This document shows, piece after piece, positions 6,733-13,242 of a stretch of 14,471 bases of DNA. Under the pieces are notes generated by a model. That model searched no databases. It had not been told where the DNA came from and saw only the letters and a list, made by a program, of their open reading frames with translations. A program made the translations under genes and the position numbers. This DNA comes from Pseudaestuariivita sp. Lineage in GTDB: Bacteria > Pseudomonadota > Alphaproteobacteria > Rhodobacterales > Rhodobacteraceae. The stretch's first letter is position 1; every line of letters starts with the position of its first letter. The stretch lies in assembly GCA_020629995.1 (NCBI GenBank), contig JAHDCH010000002.1:1-14471 (forward strand), given 5' to 3'.

Positions 6733-8075
6733 AGGACAGCAATTTCCTGCGGGAGAACAACGCCCGCCACATGTGGCACCCGATGGCCCATCCCGCCGAC
6801 AGCCAGGCGAACCCGCCCGCCATCATCGTCGGAGGAGAGGGCGTGAGGATCACCGATGTGGACGGGCACAGCGTGATCGACGCGGTGGGCGGCCTGTGGA
6901 ACGTGAACCTTGGCTATTCCTGCCAGCCGGTGAAAGACGCCATCGCGGCGCAGCTGAACGAATTGCCCTATTACTCGACCTTTCGGGGCACCTCGAACGA
7001 CAAGGTGATCGAGCTGAGCTATGAGCTGCGCGAGTTCTTTGCGCCCGACGGGCTGACCCGAGCGTTTTTCACCAGCGGGGGATCGGACAGCGTGGAGGTC
7101 GCGCTGAAGCTGGCGCGCCAGTACCACCGCGCGCGCGGAGAAGCGGGGCGCACCAAGTATATCTCGTTGATGAAAGGCTATCACGGCACGCATTTCGGCG
7201 GCGCCTCGGTCAACGGCAATGCCAAGTTCCGGCAGGCCTACGATCCGCCGCTGGCCGGCTGTATCCACATCCCCGGCCCGTATCTTTATCGAAATCCGTT
7301 TGATGCCGAGACGCCGGAGGCGTTGGCGCAGAAATGCGCGCAGGCGCTGGAGCAGACGATCACGTTCGAAGGCGCGGGCAGCGTGGCGGCGTTCATCATG
7401 GAGCCGGTGCAGGGCGCGGGCGGGGTGATCCCGCCGCATGCCTCTTTCATGCCGATGGCGCGAGAGATCTGCGACCGGCACGGCGTGCTCTTGATCGCCG
7501 ACGAGGTGATCACAGCCTTTGGCCGCACAGGGTCAGAAACAGGCAGCCGTCATTGGGGCGTGCAGCCCGATTTCGCCTGCACCGCCAAGGCGATCACCAA
7601 CGGCTATTTCCCTTTTGGCGCGGTGATGATCCACGAACGGGTCGCGGACGTGTTCGAGGGCGGCGGCAAGGAGGCGAGCGTCGACACCGGCTATACCTAT
7701 TCCGGCCACCCGGTGGGCGCCGCGGCGGCGCTGGCCTGCCTGTCGGAAACGCGGCGCATCCGTCCATGGGAGAACGCGGGGCCAAGGGGCGCAGAGCTGA
7801 AGGCGGGGCTGGAGGCGCTGGCGGGGCGCTATGACGCGATTGGCGACGTGCGGGGCGAAGGGCTGATGGTGGCGATGGAGTTTACCGGCGATCGCGCCAC
7901 CAAATCGATGCCCGACATGGCCGCCGTGGGCCGGTTTCAGAAGGCAGCCTACGAGGCAGGCACGATGGTGCGCGTGTCGGGGCCGAACGCGATTTTCTCG
8001 CCGCCCCTGACGGTCACGGCAGAGGACGTGGCCGAGATGCTGGGCGCGGCCGAGGCCGGGCTGAAGGCGATGTGA
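6729..8075 (+). CDS. PLP-dependent class III aminotransferase (omega-amino acid/amine:pyruvate type)
   Basis: A 448-residue cytoplasmic enzyme transferring an amino group from an amine or omega-amino acid to a keto acid, usually pyruvate. Visible signatures are GGLWNVNLGY (54-63; W57 is typical of omega-transaminases), TSGGSDSVE (115-123), the PLP-stacking GYHGT (150-154), EPVQGAGG (225-232), LLIADEV with D258 contacting the pyridine nitrogen, the Schiff-base lysine K287 in CTAKAITNGYFPFGA, TYSGHPVGAAA, and MVRVSG with R415 in the place of the arginine that binds carboxylates. Length is normal for the family. The start overlaps the IclR stop (ATGA) and the stop TGA shares its A with the TctB start, so coupling is tight on both sides. 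In the operon it probably takes the amino group from the amine released by the downstream gamma-glutamyl enzymes. Exact substrate (taurine, beta-alanine, aminopropanol or putrescine type) cannot be read from sequence. Confidence 0.93.
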   Translation: MKDSNFLRENNARHMWHPMAHPADSQANPPAIIVGGEGVRITDVDGHSVIDAVGGLWNVNLGYSCQPVKDAIAAQLNELPYYSTFRGTSNDKVIELSYELREFFAPDGLTRAFFTSGGSDSVEVALKLARQYHRARGEAGRTKYISLMKGYHGTHFGGASVNGNAKFRQAYDPPLAGCIHIPGPYLYRNPFDAETPEALAQKCAQALEQTITFEGAGSVAAFIMEPVQGAGGVIPPHASFMPMAREICDRHGVLLIADEVITAFGRTGSETGSRHWGVQPDFACTAKAITNGYFPFGAVMIHERVADVFEGGGKEASVDTGYTYSGHPVGAAAALACLSETRRIRPWENAGPRGAELKAGLEALAGRYDAIGDVRGEGLMVAMEFTGDRATKSMPDMAAVGRFQKAAYEAGTMVRVSGPNAIFSPPLTVTAEDVAEMLGAAEAGLKAM

Positions 8076-8812
8076 TGAAGATCAGCACGGCGGCAAAGGG
8101 GATGAGGTCAGAGACCGGCGCGCAGGTGATGCGCACCGGCGGGCCCCGCGTCTTTGCCGCCGAATGCCCGCCTGACGCCAAGTTCAAGATCGAGGACCTG
8201 CTGGCGTTCCGGCGCGGGCGGGGAGACCTTGTCTTTTCGGCGATCGCGCTGATGGTGGCGCTGTTTTTCGCGGTGATGTTCTTTACCGAAACCGGCTGGG
8301 ACAAGCGCAAGCTGCCGGATGGCGGCTGGACGTATTGGCTGCGCCAGTTCGGGATCATCGAGGGCGAAGGGCGGCTGGCACGGCTGGGGCGCGTCCTGAA
8401 ACAAGGCTGGGTCGCGCCGCTGATCTGTCTGGCGGTGCTGGTGCCCGCGGCGGTGCTGAACATGCGGGCGTCGTGGCGGGTGCACCAGTGGCGCCGCCGG
8501 TTCGGGCAGCCTGTGTCGATGCGCTATGAAGGCGAGATGTGGCTGCGGGCGCTCGAATTCGTCGGCTGGTTTGTCGCTTATACGCTGCTGGTGCCGGTGC
8601 TGGGTTACCTGGTGGCGACGCTGCTGCTGGGCACGCTGCTGCCGTGGCGGCTGGGCTATCGCGGTGTGCGCTGGATGGGGATCTGCCTCGCGGCGTCGAT
8701 GGCGATTGTGCTGGTGTTCCGCACGGGGCTGCAGATCAAGACGCCGGTGAACATCTGGCTTTATGCGCAGCTGCCGGATGGCCTGCGCGGTTTCATGCAG
8801 ACGTGGTTCTGA
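8075..8812 (+). CDS. tctB: TTT transporter small membrane subunit (TctB family)
   Basis: A 245-residue membrane protein, the small permease subunit of a secondary, binding-protein-dependent tripartite tricarboxylate transporter. Hydrophobic segments are at about 51-71, 111-130, 159-190 and 197-217, the four-helix plan of TctB. TctB proteins are usually about 150-180 residues; here a charged 50-residue N-terminal extension and a 40-residue loop between the first two helices make it longer. The TctB family is poorly conserved, so the call leans on topology and on its place directly before TctA. ATG 8075 overlaps the aminotransferase stop by one base (TGATG); a GTG at 8072 is possible. TctA starts one base after its stop. 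Confidence 0.87.
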   Translation: MKISTAAKGMRSETGAQVMRTGGPRVFAAECPPDAKFKIEDLLAFRRGRGDLVFSAIALMVALFFAVMFFTETGWDKRKLPDGGWTYWLRQFGIIEGEGRLARLGRVLKQGWVAPLICLAVLVPAAVLNMRASWRVHQWRRRFGQPVSMRYEGEMWLRALEFVGWFVAYTLLVPVLGYLVATLLLGTLLPWRLGYRGVRWMGICLAASMAIVLVFRTGLQIKTPVNIWLYAQLPDGLRGFMQTWF

Positions 8813-8813
8813 G

Positions 8814-10307
8814 ATGGAGGCGCTGTGGACAGGGCTGGCCAACATCACGCAGCCGGGCGTTCTGGTGGCGATGCTGATCGGGTCGGTCGGAGGGCTGGCG
8901 ATTGGGGCGGTGCCGGGGATCGGGCCGGCGATTGCCATCGCGATCCTGCTGCCTGCCACGGTGTTTCTGGATGATCTGGTGAGCCTGGTCCTGCTGCTGG
9001 GCGTGTACGGGTCGAGCATGTACGGCGGGGCGATCCCGGCGATCCTGATCAACACGCCCGGCACGCCGGTCAACGCGCTGACCACCTATGACGGCTATGC
9101 CCTGACGCGGCGCGGTCAGGCGGCGCGAGCGCTGGCGCTGGCCTATTCGGCGTCGTTCTTTGGCGGGTGCTTTTCGATCCTGATCGCGCTGGGGGCGCTG
9201 ATGGCCTTTGGCCCGTACCTGCGCGATCTGGGCGCGCTGTTCGGGCAGCGCGACATCTTTATGGCCGCCGTTCTGGGTGCGGTGCTGTTGATCGCGGCGC
9301 ACCGCAAGACGATGGGCATTGCGGCGCTGCTGTTCGGCTTTGGCATGTTGATCGCGATGATCGGGCGGCAATCGCTCAAGCAGATCGACCGGTACACGTT
9401 TGACCAGCCCTACCTTTTCCCCGGGTTCAACCTGATCGTGGTGATCGTTGGCATATTTGCCATCTCACAGGCGCTGTTTCTGCTGACCGGCAAGGATGAC
9501 GACCCGCCGCGCGCCCGGCTGAAAGGAACGATGCTGGCCGGGTTCGCCGAGCTGGCGCGGTATCGCATCGTGACGCTGTGTTCGGCCGCTTACGGCACGA
9601 TCATGGGCATCATCCCCGGCGTGGGCGAGTTTGTGGCGCAGTTTTTCAGCTATTCCACCGCCCGCGCCCTGTCGAAAGAGCCGGCAAGGTTTGGCCATGG
9701 CGCGCCCGAGGGGCTGGTGGCCAGCGAGACGGCGAACAACGCGGTGCCGGCGGCAGCGATGATCCCCCTTCTGGCCCTCGGCGTGCCGGGCGAGGCGCTG
9801 ACGGCGATGATGATGGTCGTGTTCTTTGATGCGGGGATCAAGCCGGGGCCGGACATATTCGAGAGCAATCCCGATTTTCTGTTTTCGCTGTTCATCGCGC
9901 TTTTGCTGGTGAACATCATCGTGGTGATCACGCTGCTGACCACGTCGCGGCATATCGCGCGGATGATCTATATCCCCAACCGCCTTTTGGGCGCGTTCAT
10001 CCTGATGCTGAGCTTTGTCGGCGTCTTTTCGATCCGCAATTCGTTCACCGATTGCATGTTTGCCGCCGGGTTTGGGTACCTTGGCTACATCCTGCGGCGG
10101 CTCGACTGGCCTTTGGTGCCGATCGTGCTGGGCCTCGTCCTTGGGTCGATCATGATCGAGAAGCTGACCGCCGGTGCGGGGCAGATCAAGACAGCCGCTG
10201 ACCTCATCAACCGCCCGGTGTCGGGCACGCTATTTGCGGCGATCCTTGTGGTGATCGCCGTGACCCTCTGGAGCACGTGGCGCCAGCGCCGCGTGGATCC
10301 GACATGA
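8814..10307 (+). CDS. tctA: TTT transporter large membrane subunit (TctA family)
   Basis: A 497-residue polytopic membrane protein, the main channel of the TTT importer, driven by an ion gradient. The family's two inverted halves are both visible: GLAIGAVPGIGPAIAIAILL (28-47) and MGIIPGVGEFVAQFFSY (264-280), each with the PGxG signature. The near-invariant YGGAIPAILINTPGTP (70-85) with TYDGYALTRRGQAARAL follows, and in the second half SETANNAVPAAAMIPLLALG and VPGEA. About 12 hydrophobic segments are spread along the chain. Length is typical. The start ATG lies one base after the TctB stop, where the family N-terminus begins; an upstream extension in frame would lie inside tctB. It should pair with the TctC homologue encoded 28 bases downstream. 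Confidence 0.97.
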   Translation: MEALWTGLANITQPGVLVAMLIGSVGGLAIGAVPGIGPAIAIAILLPATVFLDDLVSLVLLLGVYGSSMYGGAIPAILINTPGTPVNALTTYDGYALTRRGQAARALALAYSASFFGGCFSILIALGALMAFGPYLRDLGALFGQRDIFMAAVLGAVLLIAAHRKTMGIAALLFGFGMLIAMIGRQSLKQIDRYTFDQPYLFPGFNLIVVIVGIFAISQALFLLTGKDDDPPRARLKGTMLAGFAELARYRIVTLCSAAYGTIMGIIPGVGEFVAQFFSYSTARALSKEPARFGHGAPEGLVASETANNAVPAAAMIPLLALGVPGEALTAMMMVVFFDAGIKPGPDIFESNPDFLFSLFIALLLVNIIVVITLLTTSRHIARMIYIPNRLLGAFILMLSFVGVFSIRNSFTDCMFAAGFGYLGYILRRLDWPLVPIVLGLVLGSIMIEKLTAGAGQIKTAADLINRPVSGTLFAAILVVIAVTLWSTWRQRRVDPT

Positions 10308-10335
10308 CCAACGATAAACCACAGGGAGACCAAAA

Positions 10336-11268
10336 ATGAAAAAACTGATGGCATCCGCCGCGCTGGCGGTGATGACAGCGGCCAGCCCCGCGCTGGCTGA
10401 TTACCCCGATGGGCCGGTGCAATTCATCGTGCCGTGGCCGCCGGGCGACTTCGAAGACATCCTGACCCGCATGATCGCAGACGACATGGCCAAGGCCACA
10501 GGTCAGGCCGTGTCGGTTGTGAACCGCCCCGGTGGCGGCGACGGCCCCTTCCCCGGCGCGCTCGAGGTGCTGGCCGCGCCCAATGACGGGTCGGTTGTCG
10601 GCTCTTTCGTGATCGGCGTGCCGGTTGTGGGCCCCAACATCGACATCGGGATCGAAGCGGACAGCTTTGTCCCCGTGGGCATCTTTCTGACCTATCCGTT
10701 CGTGCTGGCCGCTGGCGCCGACGCGCCCTATTCCAACATGGAAGAGCTGGCCGCCCATGCACAGGACAATGACGTCGTGCTGGGCCACTTTGGCGCGGGG
10801 CTGACGCCGACCAAGGTGTCGTTCGTGGCGGCCAAGACCATGGGTTTTGAATTTGCCGATGACAGCGCCTTTGACCTGCTGGATTGCAACACGCTGTCCT
10901 CGGGCGACGCGGATGTGATCAACACCACGCTGGCGCTGATCGAGCCGTGCCTTGATGAGATCAAGGTGCTGGGCAACATCGGAGCGGACCCGATTGCCAA
11001 GCTGGAAGGCGTAGAGACGCTCGCCGCGCAGGCGGGCATCGCGCCGCTGGAGCTGTGGAACGGTCTGTTCGTGACCAAGGGCACACCGCAGGAGGTGATC
11101 GACACGATTGCCGGGATCGCGAAACAGACAATGGCCAGCGAGGCCGCCCAGACCCTGATGCAAGAGACCGGCGCCGCCGTCTACTGGCAGGATCAGGCGA
11201 CCAGCCAGGCCCGGATCGAGGCGGACCGCGCGACCAACGCCGAGTTCTCGCAATTCCTGTCTGAATAA
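10336..11268 (+). CDS. tctC: TTT transporter periplasmic substrate-binding protein (TctC/Bug family)
   Basis: A 310-residue binding protein delivering substrate to TctAB. A Sec signal peptide MKKLMASAALAVMTAASPAL is followed by A-DYP, with cleavage expected after A21. A strong Shine-Dalgarno (AGGGAG, 10323-10328) lies 7 bases before the ATG. The two family loops that wrap the ligand are recognisable but changed. The first reads VPWPPGDFEDILTRM (32-46), where Bug proteins normally have PPGG and a later Asp. The second is VNRPGGGDGPFPGA (62-75). Two cysteines, C184 and C205, could form a disulfide. Bug proteins classically bind carboxylates; the changed loop leaves room for a nitrogen-bearing ligand, consistent with but not proving an amine substrate. 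A stem-loop directly follows the gene. Confidence 0.9.
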   Translation: MKKLMASAALAVMTAASPALADYPDGPVQFIVPWPPGDFEDILTRMIADDMAKATGQAVSVVNRPGGGDGPFPGALEVLAAPNDGSVVGSFVIGVPVVGPNIDIGIEADSFVPVGIFLTYPFVLAAGADAPYSNMEELAAHAQDNDVVLGHFGAGLTPTKVSFVAAKTMGFEFADDSAFDLLDCNTLSSGDADVINTTLALIEPCLDEIKVLGNIGADPIAKLEGVETLAAQAGIAPLELWNGLFVTKGTPQEVIDTIAGIAKQTMASEAAQTLMQETGAAVYWQDQATSQARIEADRATNAEFSQFLSE

Positions 11269-11275
11269 AGGGAGC

Positions 11276-11297
11276 GGGGCGGCGCACAGGCCGCCCC
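11276..11297 (+). terminator. Stem-loop between tctC and the amidotransferase gene
   Basis: GGGGCGGC (11276-11283) pairs perfectly with GCCGCCCC (11290-11297) around loop GCACAG, 7 bases after the tctC stop and 8 before the next ATG. There is no T run, so full termination is unlikely. Such hairpins after binding-protein genes protect the upstream mRNA or partly attenuate, giving more binding protein than enzymes. It also occupies the place where the next gene's ribosome binding site would be. Confidence 0.6.
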
Positions 11298-11305
11298 GAC
11301 CAACC

Positions 11306-12031
11306 ATGGACCGCATCCGACTGGGCCTGCTTCAGGTCAACCACGACCGCAGCGAAGAGATCGGGGATCATTTTCCCGACGACAGCCACCGTTTCCGCGA
11401 CCTGTTCGACCAGCTTGAGCAGCGCTTTACCTATCGCGTCTACATGACCGAAGGCGGAGAGGTGCCAAAGGATCCGCTGGAGCAGGACGCGTTCCTGATC
11501 ACCGGCTCGCCCCTGTCGGCGATGGACGACCATCCGTGGATGCCGGACTTGATCGCGTTTATCCGCGCCTGCGACGCCGCGCGCACGCCGCTTTTGGGCT
11601 GCTGCTTTGGCCATCAGGTGATCGCCCGCGCCTTGGGCGGCACGCTGGGAAAACGGACGGGCGGCTATAACGTGGGCGTCGAGACCACGCATTTCCATGC
11701 GCGGCGCCCGTGGATGGGGCCCGAGGCGCAATTGCCGATGTATGTCTTTCACGAGGACCACGTCACCACCCTACCGGTAGGATGTGACCTCTTGGGCGGG
11801 TCCAACGCCTGCCCCATCGGCAGCTTTGCCAAGGGCGATCACATCTTTACCACCCAGTCGCACCCCGAGATCGACCGCCGGTTCATGGAGGCCGTGATGG
11901 CCCATGTCGAGGGCCACGGCACCGACCTGAGCGCAGGTAGAGCGACGATGGATCAGGAGCCGCAGGGCGCGATCTTTGCCGCATGGGCGGCAGAGTTTTT
12001 CAAAGGGGGGCGGCATGCTCAATCTGGCTGA
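11306..12031 (+). CDS. Class I glutamine amidotransferase-like protein, probable gamma-glutamyl amide hydrolase
   Basis: A 241-residue cytoplasmic protein with the class I GATase triad: nucleophile C100 in GCCFGHQ (98-104), H186 and E188 in SHPE (185-188). LITGSPLSAMDDHPWM (64-79) supplies the oxyanion-strand region. It is a stand-alone GATase with no synthetase domain, so it should cleave a gamma-glutamyl bond rather than channel ammonia. Known relatives acting beside GS-like ligases are the aniline-pathway AtdA2/TdnT proteins; PuuD does the same chemistry but belongs to the C26 branch. I infer that it releases glutamate from the gamma-glutamyl amide made by the ligase two genes downstream. 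No Shine-Dalgarno stands before ATG 11306; the preceding 8 bases follow a hairpin, so translation may be weak or depend on reinitiation. Its 3' end overlaps the P450 gene by 17 bases. Confidence 0.87.
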   Translation: MDRIRLGLLQVNHDRSEEIGDHFPDDSHRFRDLFDQLEQRFTYRVYMTEGGEVPKDPLEQDAFLITGSPLSAMDDHPWMPDLIAFIRACDAARTPLLGCCFGHQVIARALGGTLGKRTGGYNVGVETTHFHARRPWMGPEAQLPMYVFHEDHVTTLPVGCDLLGGSNACPIGSFAKGDHIFTTQSHPEIDRRFMEAVMAHVEGHGTDLSAGRATMDQEPQGAIFAAWAAEFFKGGRHAQSG

Positions 12032-13229
12032 CCACGACAGTTTCACGCGCGGGGTGCCGCACGACACCTTTGCCCGGATGCGGGCCGAGGCACCGCTGCA
12101 CTGGACCCCCGAATTTGCCGGGCAAAGGGGCTTTTGGTCGCTGACCCGGCACGCCGATATCGTGGCCGCCAACCGCGACCCAGGCACCTTCAGCAGCGCG
12201 CAGGGCATCCGGATCGAGGATCAGAGCCATGAGGAATACCTCGCCCGGCGCACCTTTCAGGAGACCGACCCGCCCGAGCATTTCGCCACCCGCCGGATCG
12301 TGCAGGGCGCCTTTGCCAAGCCGGTGATCGCCGAGTTCGAAGGCGTGGTGCGCGAGCTGGCGCAGGATATCGTCGCGCGGGCCGTCCGCACCGGCACAGG
12401 CGACGGCGTGGCGATGATCGCCAAGGAACTGCCGATGAAGATGCTGGGCCGCATCCTGGGCGTGCCCGACGCGGACCTTGATTGGCTGGTCGAAAAGGGC
12501 GACGCGCTGATCGGCAACACCGACCCTGATTTCACCGACACAGTGCTGGATAAGGTCGACACCGACGCCTACGCGATGATGCCCTTCCGCTCGCCCGCGG
12601 GGGTCGAGCTGTATGATTACGCCGAGGACGTGCTGGATGGCCGCCGCCCGGTGACCGACGATGGCATCCTGCGCCGGGTGATGGACGCGACAGGGGCGAT
12701 GGACCGGCTGGCCTTCAAGAACTTTTTCTGCCTGCTGGTTGCCGCCGGAAACGACACGACGCGCTATTCCATCGCGATGGCGCTCTATCTTCTGGCGCGC
12801 GACCCGGCGCTGTATAACACGCTGAAAACCGGCGATTATTTCGATACGGCAGGGGATGAGTTCATCCGCCTTGCATCGCCCACCCTGCACTTTCGCCGCA
12901 CGGCGACGCAGGACATCGAGATGCACGGACAGACGATCCGCGCGGGCGACAAGGTGATCTTGTGGTTCGTGTCGGGCAACCGCGATGGGGCGGTGTTTGA
13001 CGCGCCTGATACTGCGGTGCTCGACCGGCCCTCGAACCGCAACCTCGCCTTTGGGCAGGGCGGACCGCATGTCTGCCTTGGCATGTGGCTGGCGCGGCTG
13101 GAGCTGCGCGTGGTGCTGGAAGAGATCTGCCGCCAGACCAGCGCCCTGACCCTGACCGGAGAGCCGAGCTGGACCCGGTCGAATTTCATCTGCGGGGTCA
13201 AGACCCTGCCCCTGACCATTTCGCCATGA
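12015..13229 (+). CDS. Cytochrome P450 (bacterial class I, soluble)
   Basis: A 404-residue haem monooxygenase. Signatures in order are the C-helix region ETDPPEHFATRR (83-94), the I-helix oxygen-activation motif AGNDTT (244-249), the K-helix ExxR as E282-R285 (EFIRLASP), the LHFRRTATQDIEMHG strand (291-305), and the haem-binding loop FGQGGPHVCLGMWLAR with cysteine ligand C354. Length is typical and there is no membrane anchor. The style resembles the CYP108/111/125/142 group, though the family cannot be assigned by eye. ATG 12015, with AGGGGGG just upstream, lies 17 bases inside the end of the amidotransferase gene, so they are coupled. Class I P450s need a ferredoxin and reductase; neither is in the window. 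Lying between hydrolase and ligase, it most likely hydroxylates the gamma-glutamyl amide or the free amine. A longer upstream start is inside the previous gene and lacks similarity. Confidence 0.96.
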   Translation: MLNLADHDSFTRGVPHDTFARMRAEAPLHWTPEFAGQRGFWSLTRHADIVAANRDPGTFSSAQGIRIEDQSHEEYLARRTFQETDPPEHFATRRIVQGAFAKPVIAEFEGVVRELAQDIVARAVRTGTGDGVAMIAKELPMKMLGRILGVPDADLDWLVEKGDALIGNTDPDFTDTVLDKVDTDAYAMMPFRSPAGVELYDYAEDVLDGRRPVTDDGILRRVMDATGAMDRLAFKNFFCLLVAAGNDTTRYSIAMALYLLARDPALYNTLKTGDYFDTAGDEFIRLASPTLHFRRTATQDIEMHGQTIRAGDKVILWFVSGNRDGAVFDAPDTAVLDRPSNRNLAFGQGGPHVCLGMWLARLELRVVLEEICRQTSALTLTGEPSWTRSNFICGVKTLPLTISP

Positions 13230-13242
13230 GGACACCCACACC

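Noticed and set aside
11306..12031. Amidotransferase as a GMP or anthranilate synthase subunit
   Set aside because: There is no synthetase partner of those types. The neighbours are a GS-like ligase, P450 and transaminase, which fit gamma-glutamyl amide hydrolysis better.
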